A DNA stretch of 64,000 nt, taken from NCBI RefSeq assembly GCF_900108345.1, contig NZ_FNVV01000013.1, forward strand, positions 186,001 to 250,000. Reading direction: 5' to 3'. The notes beneath the pieces are model-generated. The model did not search any database, had not been told where the DNA came from, and saw nothing but the letters and a program-made list of their open reading frames with translations. How positions within the stretch are numbered: position 1 is the first letter of the stretch; each line of letters opens with the position of its first letter. A program made the position numbers and the translations under genes. This document shows positions 39,612-48,621 of the stretch, in pieces. The DNA is from Bacteroides ndongoniae (lineage in GTDB: Bacteria; Bacteroidota; Bacteroidia; Bacteroidales; Bacteroidaceae).

Positions 39612-41966
39612 ATGAAACGACTGATATTATATATAATAGGTGTGGCTTTTCTGTCGGCATGTTCTACAACGAAACATCTGCCCGAAGGAGAAATACTCTA
39701 TACGGGACAGAAGCCGATGATCGTGGAAAACCGCAGCACTACGCCGGTAGGCGAGACGGCTATGGAAGAGATTGAAGCTGCCCTTGCCACTGCTCCGAAC
39801 AATTCCTTTTTCGGTAGTTCGACCGTGCGTATTCCGTTTCCTTTTGGCCTGTGGGTATACAATGGGTTTGTGAAGTACGAGAAAGGCATCGGCCGCTGGA
39901 TATTCAATAAGTTTGCAGCCAAGCCGGTATTGCTTTCCTCAGTCAATCCCGATATCCGTCAGAAAGCGGCGAGCAATCTGTTGCGCGATTATGGTTATTT
40001 CAATGGTACGGTGAGTTATCAGACTTTTATCGACCCGAAGGATTCGCTGAAGGCCAAGTTGCAGTATACGGTCGACATGCGCAATCCTTATGTGATTGAT
40101 ACGGTGACCTATCACGGTTTCAGTGAACGTACGCTGCGTATCATGGAGGCGAGCCGTCGCCGGTCGCTCATCAGTCCGGGCGAGCAGTTTAATGTACTCG
40201 ATCTGGATGGTGAACGTACTCGCATCAGTGATTTGCTTCGCAACGTAGGATGTTATTATTTCCGTCCTGATTATCTGGTATACCAGGCCGATACTACGCT
40301 GATGCCCGGTGGGCATGTGGCTATGCGTATGGTACCGGTTGCCGGCATGTCGAAACAGGCAGAACGGCCTTTTTATGTGGGGCGGAAATCATTTTTCCTG
40401 ATGGGAAGACAAGGAGAAATGCCCAATGACAGTGTGGAGTACAAAGGTCTGAAGATTTATTATCACGACAAGTTAAAGCTTCGTTCCAATATGGTGTACC
40501 GATGGACGAACTATCAGGGTTATCGCATGAAGCGTCAGGTGCAGGACAGTACCGGTATCACACGCCGCCGCTCGTTCGAAGGACTGTATAGTGCTTATCG
40601 CCAGAGTCGTGTGCAGAGTCGTCTGTCCAACGTTGGCATTTTCCGTTATGCCGATATTCAATATGTGCCTCGCGATACGGCACTTGTTTCCGATACGCTC
40701 GATGTTAAGATTGTGGCTATGCTCGACAAGCCTTACGATGCTGAGTTCGACTTCAATGTAAAGATGAAAAGTAACAACCAGACTGGTCCGGGAGCATCGT
40801 TTACGTTGGCGAAGAACAATGTGTTTGGTGGTGGCGAGACGTGGAATGTGAAGTTGAGCGGGTCTTACGAATGGCAGACGGGTAAAGACCGTTCTTCGCT
40901 GATGAACAGTTACGAAATGGGCCTATCCACGTCGTTGATGTTTCCGCGTGTTGTTTTTCCCCGGATGGGCGATCGTGAGTATGACTTTCCGGCTACGACA
41001 ACTTTCCGTCTGTATGTTGATCAGCTGAATCGTGCCAAGTACTATAAATTGCTGGCTTTTGGCGGAAACGCTACGTATGATTTTCAACCCAAGCCTACCA
41101 GCAAGCATAGCTTTACACCTTTCCGGCTAACCTTTAATGTGCTGCGTAATCCTACAGAGGCGTTTCAGAATCTGCAGGCAGAAAATCCGGCTCTGTATGT
41201 CAGCTTGCGCGACCAGTTTATTCCGGCCATAGAGTATACTTATACATACGACAACGCTTCATTGCGTTCGGTACGTAACCCCATCTGGTGGCAGACAACC
41301 GTAGCATCGGCAGGTAACCTGACTTCTGCGATTTACCGAATGTTTGGTGAACCTTTCAGTAAAAGGGATAAAACGCTGTTGGGGGTACCTTTTGCCCAAT
41401 TCCTGAAGTTGAATACGGAGTTTCGTTATCATTTCCGAATAGACAGAAATCAGATGATTGCTTCACGTATAGCTGCCGGTGCCATTTGGTCGTATGGCAA
41501 TGCTATTACGGCACCTTATACCGAACAGTTCTATATCGGTGGTGCCAACAGTGTACGTGCTTTTACGGCGCGTAATATCGGTCCTGGTGGCTATCCGCCC
41601 GATGAAGACAATAAGTACTCGTTCATCAATCATGTGGGTGATATCCGTTTCGAAGCCAATGTGGAGTATCGTTTCCGTATTATCAGTGATTTACACGGAG
41701 CTTTGTTCCTCGATGCGGGTAACGTGTGGCTGATGCGTAAGGACGATTCCCGACCCGGTGGTGAACTGACTCTGAAAGATTTTGCCAACCAGATAGCTTT
41801 GGGCACGGGAGTCGGTTTGCGTTACGATTTGGATTTCCTTGTTTTCCGTGTCGACTGTGGTGTCGGACTTCATAATCCTTACGACACTGGCAAGTCGGGT
41901 TATTATAATATTCCGAAGTTCCGCGATAGCTTGGCTGTACATTTTGCCATTGGTTATCCGTTCTGA
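39612..41966 (+). CDS. BamA/TamA family outer-membrane protein
   Basis: About 784 residues. The signal ends in a lipobox-like FLSACSTTKHLP (Cys17). POTRA-like repeats fill the first 350 or so residues, then a 16-strand-type barrel ends in HFAIGYPF, with the terminal Phe of outer-membrane barrels. FYIGGANSVRAFTARNIGPG is the conserved barrel loop of Omp85 proteins. The start at 39612 has GAGGAG 8 bp upstream. It is 23 bp after tamB, so the two make a TamA-TamB-like pair for the envelope. A lipid anchor is unusual for Omp85 outside Bacteroidota. Confidence 0.92.
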   Translation: MKRLILYIIGVAFLSACSTTKHLPEGEILYTGQKPMIVENRSTTPVGETAMEEIEAALATAPNNSFFGSSTVRIPFPFGLWVYNGFVKYEKGIGRWIFNKFAAKPVLLSSVNPDIRQKAASNLLRDYGYFNGTVSYQTFIDPKDSLKAKLQYTVDMRNPYVIDTVTYHGFSERTLRIMEASRRRSLISPGEQFNVLDLDGERTRISDLLRNVGCYYFRPDYLVYQADTTLMPGGHVAMRMVPVAGMSKQAERPFYVGRKSFFLMGRQGEMPNDSVEYKGLKIYYHDKLKLRSNMVYRWTNYQGYRMKRQVQDSTGITRRRSFEGLYSAYRQSRVQSRLSNVGIFRYADIQYVPRDTALVSDTLDVKIVAMLDKPYDAEFDFNVKMKSNNQTGPGASFTLAKNNVFGGGETWNVKLSGSYEWQTGKDRSSLMNSYEMGLSTSLMFPRVVFPRMGDREYDFPATTTFRLYVDQLNRAKYYKLLAFGGNATYDFQPKPTSKHSFTPFRLTFNVLRNPTEAFQNLQAENPALYVSLRDQFIPAIEYTYTYDNASLRSVRNPIWWQTTVASAGNLTSAIYRMFGEPFSKRDKTLLGVPFAQFLKLNTEFRYHFRIDRNQMIASRIAAGAIWSYGNAITAPYTEQFYIGGANSVRAFTARNIGPGGYPPDEDNKYSFINHVGDIRFEANVEYRFRIISDLHGALFLDAGNVWLMRKDDSRPGGELTLKDFANQIALGTGVGLRYDLDFLVFRVDCGVGLHNPYDTGKSGYYNIPKFRDSLAVHFAIGYPF

Positions 41967-42034
41967 TAGTTTGTTACAATAAGTAGGTCTGTTTGTGGGG
42001 TGTAGGTTATTTTGGTTGTATTCCGGCAATTTTA

Positions 42035-42066
42035 TTGGATTATTCCAGCAAAATTCTTTAACTTTG
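42035..42066 (+). promoter_or_regulatory. Promoter of the nucleotidyltransferase gene
   Basis: TTG (42035-42037), a 21-bp spacer, then TAACTTTG (42059-42066), about 51 bp before the ATG at 42118. Confidence 0.65.
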
Positions 42067-42117
42067 TCGCATTATCTATGCAAAACGATATACTAACCTA
42101 TTTTTAATATAACTGAT

Positions 42118-43029
42118 ATGAAACCAACTTTATTTTTGCTGGCTGCTGGTATGGGTAGCCGTTACGGAGGCTTGAAACAATTGGACGGACTGGGTCCGAA
42201 TGGTGAAACCATTATGGATTATTCTATCTACGATGCAATCAAGGCCGGATTTGGCAAGCTTGTTTTTGTTATCCGTAAGGATTTTGAACAAGATTTCCGT
42301 GATAAGATTCTGTCTAAATACGAAAATCATATTCCGTGTGAATTGGTATTCCAGTCATTGGACGCACTGCCCGAAGGTTTTACTTGCCCTGAAGGCCGTA
42401 CGAAACCGTGGGGTACAAACCATGCAGTAATGATGGGCGCCGACGTTATTAAGGAACCTTTTGCTGTAATCAACTGCGACGACTTCTACGGACGTGATTC
42501 TTTCCAAGTAATGGGTAAATTCCTTGCTAACTTGCCGGAAGGTTCCAAGAATGTATATTCAATGGTTGGTTTCCGTGTAGGTAACACACTGAGCGAGAGT
42601 GGAACTGTATCACGTGGTATTTGTACTACAGACGATAAGCATCTGTTGACTTCTGTAGTAGAACGTACTAAGATCCAACGCATTGACGGTGAAGTGAAGT
42701 ATATTGATGACAACGGTGAATGGACAGCTACAGCCGACACAACTCCGGTCAGCATGAACTTCTGGGGCTTTACTCCCGATTACTTTGCTTATAGCGCAGA
42801 GTTCTTCAAGACTTTCCTGAGCGATCCGAAGAACATAGAAAATCTGAAGAGCGAGTTCTTTATTCCGTTGATGGTAGATAAACTGATCAACGAAGGTACT
42901 GCTACTGTAGAGGTATTGGATACTACCAGCAAATGGTTTGGCGTTACCTATCCGGAAGATCGTCAAAGCGTAGTTGACAAGATCAAGGCATTGGTTGATG
43001 CCGGTGAATATCCAGCTAAGTTGTTCTGA
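42118..43029 (+). CDS. Sugar-phosphate nucleotidyltransferase family protein
   Basis: 303 residues. The N-terminal motif LLAAGMGSRYGGLKQLDGLG is the nucleotide-binding loop of NDP-sugar pyrophosphorylases, and VINCDDFYGRD supplies the metal-binding Asp. Such enzymes join a sugar phosphate with an NTP to make an activated sugar. The exact sugar cannot be told; it is not a clear match to GlmU, RmlA or GalU. It is a single gene with its own promoter and a hairpin terminator 27 bp after the stop. Codon use suggests high expression. Confidence 0.85.
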   Translation: MKPTLFLLAAGMGSRYGGLKQLDGLGPNGETIMDYSIYDAIKAGFGKLVFVIRKDFEQDFRDKILSKYENHIPCELVFQSLDALPEGFTCPEGRTKPWGTNHAVMMGADVIKEPFAVINCDDFYGRDSFQVMGKFLANLPEGSKNVYSMVGFRVGNTLSESGTVSRGICTTDDKHLLTSVVERTKIQRIDGEVKYIDDNGEWTATADTTPVSMNFWGFTPDYFAYSAEFFKTFLSDPKNIENLKSEFFIPLMVDKLINEGTATVEVLDTTSKWFGVTYPEDRQSVVDKIKALVDAGEYPAKLF

Positions 43030-43056
43030 TCAGAAACTTATATAACCATTATAAAG

Positions 43057-43091
43057 AAAGCGTGGAACTGTTGCAAGTTCTGCGCTTTTTT
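43057..43091 (+). terminator. Terminator of the nucleotidyltransferase gene
   Basis: AAAGCG and GAACT pair with AGTTC and CGCTTT across a short loop, then six T residues. Confidence 0.8.
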
Positions 43092-43440
43092 GTTACTACA
43101 GGTCAGGCCAAGTGGGGAAAAAAGTAACGAAACAGTAATTTTCTCCGGTTGAATACTTTTTGATAGAAAAGGACAGCCGCATCAAAGCAGGCGGCTGTAC
43201 CTACTCGCTAACTAACGGCCTGAGTAATGGATGGCTAAGGCTTAACGGCTGGTTACAGTTCCCAGTTATCCCTTGTTAGTGCAATAACTGGTGCACTAAC
43301 AGTGCAGTAGTCAGTGCACTCACAGTGCAATAGTTAGTGCACTTGCAGTGCAGCAGGCAGTGCACTGGAACGGCACAGTATGCGCATTATCTTTTCCTGA
43401 TTTAGTTAGATGCTTTTTCGGGCAGATGTGGTATAAAATA
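43092..43440. other. Gene-free gap with array A2
   Basis: About 350 bp with no credible gene between a terminator and the left end of the insertion sequence. Array A2 occupies 43259-43378. The rest shows nothing I can name. Confidence 0.7.
43259..43378 (+). repeat. Tandem array A2, four 23-bp units
   Basis: Units GTGCA-N8-TGCAC-N5 start at 43279, 43302, 43325 and 43348. The flanks CCCAGTTATCCC and TGGAACGGCACAG match those of A1 read on the other strand. When the two elements are aligned by their flanks, the second unit has the same N8 (GTAGTCAG) while the first has the exact reverse complement (ATAACTGG against CCAGTTAT). Confidence 0.9.
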
Positions 43441-43510
43441 AAAGAGGGTGTGTCGTAATACGCGATTCACCCTCTTTTCTTTATCAGCGATAAGAGCGTA
43501 GTTAACTCTT

Positions 43511-45070
43511 TCAGGCAGCGATATTCTGAAGATAATCTCGATTATTTTGTTCCCAATAGCTTAAATGAGCGGTAATAAGGCCGTAAAGGTGTTTAATTGG
43601 CCAATTTATACCCTCTTTATTCATCTTGGTACACATCTTTTTTATATTGAAGGCGATGGCCAGGAAGGAAAAGTCCATAAGAACCTTGTCCTTCCCAAAA
43701 TGACGGAAGCGCTTGTAGTTCATGTTGAATTTTATCTGTCCAAATACAGCTTCCGGCTCTATACACCTTTGCCCTCTGTATTTCAACCCTTCTTCGGAAC
43801 AGAGAAGTTCCCGGGCTTTCTGTTTGTATATCCTGAGTCGGTGATTCAGTTCTATCGTCCTGTTTCCTTTAGCTTTAAAACACAGACATCTTAACGGACA
43901 TCCTTCGCATCTGACAGCCCTATACCTGACATATTCGACTACATATCCGGATTCGGTTTTCGTATGCCTGGTACCTACCCTCTGCATCTTTTGCCCCATT
44001 GGACAGACGCAGTAATCCTGTTCTTCATTGTAGAAAAAGTTTTCGGCCTTAAAAGGATCCGGTTTAAATCTTGGCCGCTGCTCCATGTGGAAATAATTGT
44101 ATTTGACGTATGCTTCCATCCCGTTTTCCGACATAAAGTGGTAATTCTCTTCTGATCCGTAACCGGAATCAGCAACCACCGTATGAGCCAACTGGCCGTA
44201 TCTGTCGGCAAAGGACTTCAGAAAGGGAATCATCGTCAAGGTGTCAGTCGGATTCGGGAAAAGAGAATAATCGATAATGAATTGATTTTCCGTAGCAATC
44301 TGAAGATTATATCCGGGTTTTGTCTGACCGTTACGCATGGCATCCTCTTTCATTCTTATAAAGGTGGCTTCTTTGTCTGTCTTGGAATAAGAGTTACGGT
44401 CCTGAAGATTGTCCAAATGGGTGTTGTATTCCTGAAGCTTATCCCTGTGAGCTTCCAGTTCTTTCAGCTGTTTGTGTTTCTTTTTCAGCTCTGATTTCTG
44501 CTCTTTCGTGGAAGGCTCTGCAGTCTGTTCAAGGGCATTGCGTAATTCCCCAGCCATTTCTGTCAATATGGAAGGGGTAAACTCAATTCCATCGTTGTTT
44601 TCCGAAGCTTTTTCCTGAGCGATGACGTCATCTATTTGGCTTAACAGAACCCTGATTTTCTTCATCAGGCGTTCACGATTATGTTCAACAGTCTTCCGCC
44701 ATACAAAAGTATATTTGTTGGCCTTGGACTCAATCTTTGTTCCGTCAATATATTCCACATTCAGACTGACGAAACCTTTGGATGAAAGCAGAAGTACGGT
44801 TTGGGTAAACACTTCGTTAATCTCCTTCTTCACCCGGTTACGGAAACGGTTGATAGTAATAAAGTCCGGTTTCTCATAACCGGCTAACCAAATGTAATGG
44901 ATATCACGATGAAGAAGCTTTTCTATTTTCCGGCAGGAGTATATATTGTTCATATAGGCATACAAGATAACCTTTAGCATCATCTTGGGATGGTAAGGAC
45001 TACGGCCGCATTCTTTGTATAACTTCCTGAAACTTTCAAGATTCAGGCTTTCAACCAAAGCGTCAACCAT
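43511..45070 (-). CDS. IS1182-family transposase, N terminus disrupted
   Basis: 519 residues of a DDE transposase. Family marks are SPYHPKMMLKVILYAYMNNI and KPDFITINRFRNRV. The DDE core includes YIDGTKIESKANKYTF, VADSGYGSEENY and the C-terminal region VFGQIKFNMNYKRFRHFG with the Glu. The usual N-terminal block lies in two frames: LLPKDFRK in one, RIDEDIAENDPVR running into the called Met in the other. A one-base loss in an A run near 45115 would explain this. It also lacks an upstream ATG, so the copy may be inactive unless the ribosome shifts frame. Confidence 0.85.
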   Translation of the reverse strand: MVDALVESLNLESFRKLYKECGRSPYHPKMMLKVILYAYMNNIYSCRKIEKLLHRDIHYIWLAGYEKPDFITINRFRNRVKKEINEVFTQTVLLLSSKGFVSLNVEYIDGTKIESKANKYTFVWRKTVEHNRERLMKKIRVLLSQIDDVIAQEKASENNDGIEFTPSILTEMAGELRNALEQTAEPSTKEQKSELKKKHKQLKELEAHRDKLQEYNTHLDNLQDRNSYSKTDKEATFIRMKEDAMRNGQTKPGYNLQIATENQFIIDYSLFPNPTDTLTMIPFLKSFADRYGQLAHTVVADSGYGSEENYHFMSENGMEAYVKYNYFHMEQRPRFKPDPFKAENFFYNEEQDYCVCPMGQKMQRVGTRHTKTESGYVVEYVRYRAVRCEGCPLRCLCFKAKGNRTIELNHRLRIYKQKARELLCSEEGLKYRGQRCIEPEAVFGQIKFNMNYKRFRHFGKDKVLMDFSFLAIAFNIKKMCTKMNKEGINWPIKHLYGLITAHLSYWEQNNRDYLQNIAA

Positions 45071-45131
45071 GCGTACAGGATCGTTTTCTGCAATATCTTC
45101 ATCGATTCTTTGCGGAAATCTTTAGGTAATA

Positions 45132-45165
45132 ACAAAGCCCCAGCTTGTGAAAGTCGGGGCTTTGT
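45132..45165 (-). terminator. Hairpin between the tRNA genes and the transposase
   Basis: CAAAGCCCC pairs with GGGGCTTTG. It sits between the IS right end and the transposase start and would block read-through into the transposase. Confidence 0.55.
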
Positions 45166-45171
45166 GCTAAA

Positions 45172-45206
45172 AAAAAGAAGGTGTGCTTTTTGACACACCT
45201 TCTTTT
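45172..45206 (-). terminator. tRNA-Pro terminator overlapping the IS right end
   Basis: On the minus strand AAGAAGGTGTG, loop, CACACCTTCTT and then a run of T residues, only 6 bp after tRNA-Pro. The left arm is also the proposed IS terminal inverted repeat. Confidence 0.75.
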
Positions 45207-45211
45207 TTGTG

Positions 45212-45284
45212 TCGGAATGAGGCGACTCGAACGCCCGACCCCTACGTCCCGAACGTAGTGCGCTACCAACTGCGCTACATTCCG
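45212..45284 (-). tRNA. tRNA-Pro (CGG)
   Basis: 73 nt. The acceptor CGGAATG pairs with CATTCCG, and the anticodon loop TTCGGGA reads CGG. CCA is not encoded. It is transcribed after tRNA-Phe from the same promoter. Confidence 0.95.
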
Positions 45285-45303
45285 ATACCTTATTAAAAAA
45301 AAG

Positions 45304-45376
45304 TGGTGTCACCAGGAATCGAACCGGGGACACAAGGATTTTCAGTCCTTTGCTCTACCAACTGAGCTATGACACC
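45304..45376 (-). tRNA. tRNA-Phe (GAA)
   Basis: 73 nt. The acceptor GGTGTCA pairs with TGACACC, and the anticodon loop CTGAAAA reads GAA. CCA is not encoded. It is the first gene of a two-tRNA unit. Confidence 0.95.
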
Positions 45377-45401
45377 ATTGCTTATCTTTCGATTGCGGGT
45401 G

Positions 45402-45432
45402 CAAAGGTAAGCCTTTTTTTTGATACTGCAAA
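45402..45432 (-). promoter_or_regulatory. tRNA-Phe/tRNA-Pro promoter
   Basis: On the minus strand TTTG, a 19-bp spacer, then TACCTTTG, followed by CACCCGCAAT. The spacing is identical to the tRNA-fMet promoter. Confidence 0.87.
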
Positions 45433-45517
45433 TTTTTAGCGGGAAAATGTGTAAAAAAGATGCCTTCCTTTATTAAAAGTATTGTGTTAAAGGAAATACG
45501 GATGTAGAGTTTGTATC

Positions 45518-46141
45518 TTATTGGGAGGGGGGAGTTCCTTTTACGCGGAATGAAGCAAAAATCTTTTGAATCAGTTTTTCAGCATTGGACTGCCGTTGAT
45601 AAAAATCCTCAGTGACAAATAGTTTGAGTAAGTGCATCCGTTGTCCGTCGGGGTATATTAAGTAGTATATGCGTTCTTGGATATAAACCCAGCCTTTATC
45701 TTCACTATAATTTTGTCCTTTACGGGTGATAAGTATCTGTTTTTGTCCCGGCTTTGCCTTTTGTTCACTCCGTTTTACATCACTTACTCCGGAGATACTG
45801 TTGTTCCGTTGAATTTCTTTTTCCATATCGGCCATTGTGACTGCCTTTCCGTCCCGTCGTTCGTAGCTTTGTAGGAAGATGCCGTATCCATCGAAGAACT
45901 TTCCTTTTTTAGGTGAGTTCCATTGGAATATGTATAGGTGATAAGGGCCGGCATTGCGCTCGTAGGGAGTGCCGTCTTTTTTCTGAAGACTGCCTGGTTC
46001 CCAGTCGCTGGGGAGGGTGATGCTGTAAAGCTTGTTTTCGATAACTTTTTCTCCTTTTCCTGTCTTGTCTTTTGCAAAGGCAGGAACGCTCATTGTCAAT
46101 AGAAATAGAGGTAAAGCGAGGCAGAGTAATAGTTTTTTCAT
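45518..46141 (-). CDS. Exported protein of unknown function
   Basis: 207 residues with a clear signal peptide (LLLCLALPLFLLTMSVPAFA, cut near residue 24) and no lipobox, so probably periplasmic. The mature part has KLYSITLPSDWEPGS near its start and FYQRQSNAEKLIQKIFASFR near its end, a layout like small exported proteins that share the PsbP/DUF1795-type fold. I do not recognise a named family with confidence. ATG 46141 is used because it opens the signal peptide; a longer frame adds 11 residues of no value. It stands alone. Confidence 0.75.
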   Translation of the reverse strand: MKKLLLCLALPLFLLTMSVPAFAKDKTGKGEKVIENKLYSITLPSDWEPGSLQKKDGTPYERNAGPYHLYIFQWNSPKKGKFFDGYGIFLQSYERRDGKAVTMADMEKEIQRNNSISGVSDVKRSEQKAKPGQKQILITRKGQNYSEDKGWVYIQERIYYLIYPDGQRMHLLKLFVTEDFYQRQSNAEKLIQKIFASFRVKGTPPSQ

Positions 46142-46272
46142 ATTTGTTTGTCGGGTTAATATTGTCAGATACAAATATATGGGTTATGATGAACGAATCG
46201 GAGAGCTTGTCGTACTTTTAATGTATATTAAGAATTACTACTTCTATAGTCTTGTCTTATGGGTGGCTATAT

Positions 46273-46300
46273 AAAAAAGGGCCGCTTGTGGGCGGCCCTT
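46273..46300 (-). terminator. Terminator of mdh
   Basis: On the minus strand AAGGGCCGC, loop, GCGGCCCTT and then six T residues, 24 bp after the mdh stop. Confidence 0.88.
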
Positions 46301-46324
46301 CTTATGATAGTTTTCATCAGCTTA

Positions 46325-47326
46325 TCAGTCGATGTTCGGGTTGATGCTGTGCCATTGGTCGATAGTAGGCAGAACACCCATTGCGATTACTTCGTCACGC
46401 AGAGCGCACAAGTGTTCGTAGCTCTTGTCCAAAGCAGCTTGTTCTTCGGCAGTTCCGCTCAAAGCAGCGCAGTGGCAGCCTTCAGTGTCGATAGAAGTTT
46501 CCCAAGCCATCATGATGTGGTCATACTTATCGTTTGATACGTATGTACCTGCAGGCCAACGGAATGCTTTACCACCCATAGCAGCACCGATCATTTCGAT
46601 AGAAACGTATGCCGGGCTTTGGAATGAAGAACGTCCGCGGAGGTTGATGATGTTGGCACCACCTTTGGTTACCTTCTGCTGGATTTCAGCCCATTGTTCT
46701 TTAGTCAGAGCGTCAGTACCGATGATGTCGGTCAAAGCCTTACCGTTTACTTTAGCTGTAGAAGCGAATACGGCCATCTGTTCGCCGTGGCCACCGTATG
46801 TACGGCAGTTTTCAACAGCGTCCATAGAGATGCCGAAGTGTTTAGCCAATTCGCTGCGCAGACGAGTAGAGTCGAGAGCGGCAAGTGTAGTTACCTGACC
46901 CGGTTTCAAACCAGAGTACAACAGAGTGATCAGACCGGTGATGTCGGCCGGGTTGAAGATAACAACGATATGTTTTACGTCGGGGCAGTATGTCTTAACA
47001 TTCTTACCGAATTCTTCAGCGATAGCAGCATTGCCTTTCAGCAGGTCTTCACGAGTCATACCAGCCTTACGGGCAGCACCACCAGAGTTTACGATATATT
47101 TAGCACCAGTCAAAGCTTCCTTGATATCGGAAGTGAAAGTGATGTTTACACCTTCGAAACCGCAGTGGAACAGTTCCTCAGCAACACCTTCCAGACCGGG
47201 AGCGTACGGGTCGTACAAGCAGATGTTGTTAGTCAAGCCCATCATGATGGCAGTTTGAGCCATGTTCGAACCAATCATACCGGCTGCGCCGACGATGGTC
47301 AGTTTCTCGTTAGTTAGAAATTCCAT
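46325..47326 (-). CDS. mdh: Malate dehydrogenase
   Basis: Interconverts malate and oxaloacetate with NAD(H) in the cytoplasm. In Bacteroides it serves the reductive branch that makes fumarate and succinate. 333 residues. VGAAGMIGSN is the nucleotide-binding loop, NSGGAARKAGMTREDLLKGN carries the substrate-binding Arg, DSTRLRSELA the second Arg region, and YGGHGEQMAVF the catalytic His. The length and the HGEQ form fit the Bacteroidota branch of the LDH/MDH family. It is a single gene with a strong terminator and probably high expression. Confidence 0.93.
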   Translation of the reverse strand: MEFLTNEKLTIVGAAGMIGSNMAQTAIMMGLTNNICLYDPYAPGLEGVAEELFHCGFEGVNITFTSDIKEALTGAKYIVNSGGAARKAGMTREDLLKGNAAIAEEFGKNVKTYCPDVKHIVVIFNPADITGLITLLYSGLKPGQVTTLAALDSTRLRSELAKHFGISMDAVENCRTYGGHGEQMAVFASTAKVNGKALTDIIGTDALTKEQWAEIQQKVTKGGANIINLRGRSSFQSPAYVSIEMIGAAMGGKAFRWPAGTYVSNDKYDHIMMAWETSIDTEGCHCAALSGTAEEQAALDKSYEHLCALRDEVIAMGVLPTIDQWHSINPNID

Positions 47327-47379
47327 AATCTTTATTATTTAAAAGTGAATATAAAGGTCTCTTTTTATATTTCTCGCCA

Positions 47380-47387
47380 CAAAGATA
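47380..47387 (-). promoter_or_regulatory. Possible -7 box of mdh
   Basis: On the minus strand TATCTTTG lies about 54 bp before the mdh ATG. No clear TTTG stands at the -33 distance. Confidence 0.45.
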
Positions 47388-47585
47388 ATAAAATTAGCAT
47401 AGACTTGTTCATAGAAGAAAGTTATCTTTTAGATTGAAAAGTTATAATTATATTCAGTTTACATTCGCCGGCAGGTTTTAGGTGGGGAGTATGGGGGGGT
47501 ATTTTGTCTGTTCGGCCTAAAAATGAGCTTCCCGATTTTGTTCTGCCTGCTGTTTCCATTATCTTTGCCCGAAAAGTAGAAGATT

Positions 47586-48425
47586 ATGAGCATCGAATTA
47601 GGAAAATTCAACAGACTGAAGGTCGTGAAGCAGGTGGATTTCGGCATGTATCTCGACGATGATATAGAGGGTGAGATTCTTCTGCCCAAACGCTACGTGC
47701 CGCAAGATTGCAAGGTAGGCGACGAACTGGACGTCTTTATCTATCTGGACAACGAAGAACGTCTGGTGGCCACTACGCAGCAACCGCTGGTGCAAGTAGG
47801 CCAGTTTGCTTGTCTGGAGGTAGCCTGGGTCAATCAGTATGGAGCTTTTCTGAACTGGGGCTTGATGAAGGACCTGTTTGTGCCTTTCAGTGAGCAGAAG
47901 ATGAAAATGCAGGTGGGCAAGCGTTATGTCGTTCACGTTCATCTGGACGAAGAAAGTTTCCGGATTGTGGCTTCGGCTAAGGTAGACCGTTATTTGTCGA
48001 AGGAAAAAGCCGACTATGTGCCGGGACAGGAAGTGGAAGTGCTGATCTGGCAGAAGACCGACTTGGGTTTCAAGGCCATTATCGAGAATCGTTTCGGAGG
48101 ATTGCTCTACGACAGCGAGATATTTCAGCCGCTGCATACCGGTATGCGCCTGAAGGCATACGTGAAGCAGGTGCGCGACGACGGCAAGATAGACCTGATG
48201 CTTCAGAAGCCCGGTGCAGGCAAGGTGGACGACTTTGCAAAGACGCTGCTCGAACATATCCGCAGCAACGGCGGACGCACGCCGCTGAACGACAAGACGC
48301 CGGCCGAAGAGATATATGCGATGTTCGGCGTCAGCAAGAAAACGTTCAAGAAGGCAGTGGGCGACTTGTACAAGAAACGCCTGGTGGTGCTGCAGGACGA
48401 CGGCATTGTGCTGGCAAAAGAATAG
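47586..48425 (+). CDS. CvfB-like S1 RNA-binding protein
   Basis: 279 residues. Three S1-like beta-barrel regions fill the first 215 or so (LKVVKQVDFGMYLDDDIEG, then VNQYGAFLNWGLMKDLFVPF, then DLGFKAIIENRFGGLLY), followed by a C-terminal winged helix (EEIYAMFGVSKKTFKKAVGD, LYKKRLVVLQDDGI). This is the CvfB/YitL layout. Such proteins bind RNA and in staphylococci affect virulence gene expression; the role in Bacteroidota is not established. It stands alone between mdh and an exported hypothetical protein. Confidence 0.9.
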   Translation: MSIELGKFNRLKVVKQVDFGMYLDDDIEGEILLPKRYVPQDCKVGDELDVFIYLDNEERLVATTQQPLVQVGQFACLEVAWVNQYGAFLNWGLMKDLFVPFSEQKMKMQVGKRYVVHVHLDEESFRIVASAKVDRYLSKEKADYVPGQEVEVLIWQKTDLGFKAIIENRFGGLLYDSEIFQPLHTGMRLKAYVKQVRDDGKIDLMLQKPGAGKVDDFAKTLLEHIRSNGGRTPLNDKTPAEEIYAMFGVSKKTFKKAVGDLYKKRLVVLQDDGIVLAKE

Positions 48426-48621
48426 GGATTTCCCTACCAGGGAATAGAGTATGTGACGAGGGAGGGGAATTTTCTCTCCCTATTTTTGTGCCATGAGCAA
48501 GGCACCGGAGCGGAAATGGCCGGCGTTTGACAGGCTTCGCACTAGAGAGTAGAGAGAACGGAGCCGGAATCCTTGCCGATAGTAACATGAAGAAATCAAT
48601 ACTTTAAAAAAGGAGGGAACC

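Larger units (their letters stand above)
43441..45206 (-). mobile_element. IS1182-type insertion sequence
   Basis: About 1.77 kb. The ends AAAGAGGGTGTGTCGTAA (left, plus strand) and AAAGAAGGTGTGTCAAAA (right, minus strand) are imperfect inverted repeats, and each end folds into a hairpin. One transposase gene is inside. No target duplication could be fixed because both borders lie in A/T runs. The right border sits 6 bp from tRNA-Pro, and its hairpin may also serve as the tRNA terminator. The borders are my estimate. Confidence 0.65.

Noticed and set aside
45043-45333. 96-codon frame through tRNA-Pro
   Set aside because: It reads through a tRNA gene and two hairpins; only its last part (LLPKDFRK) is likely to be transposase remnant.
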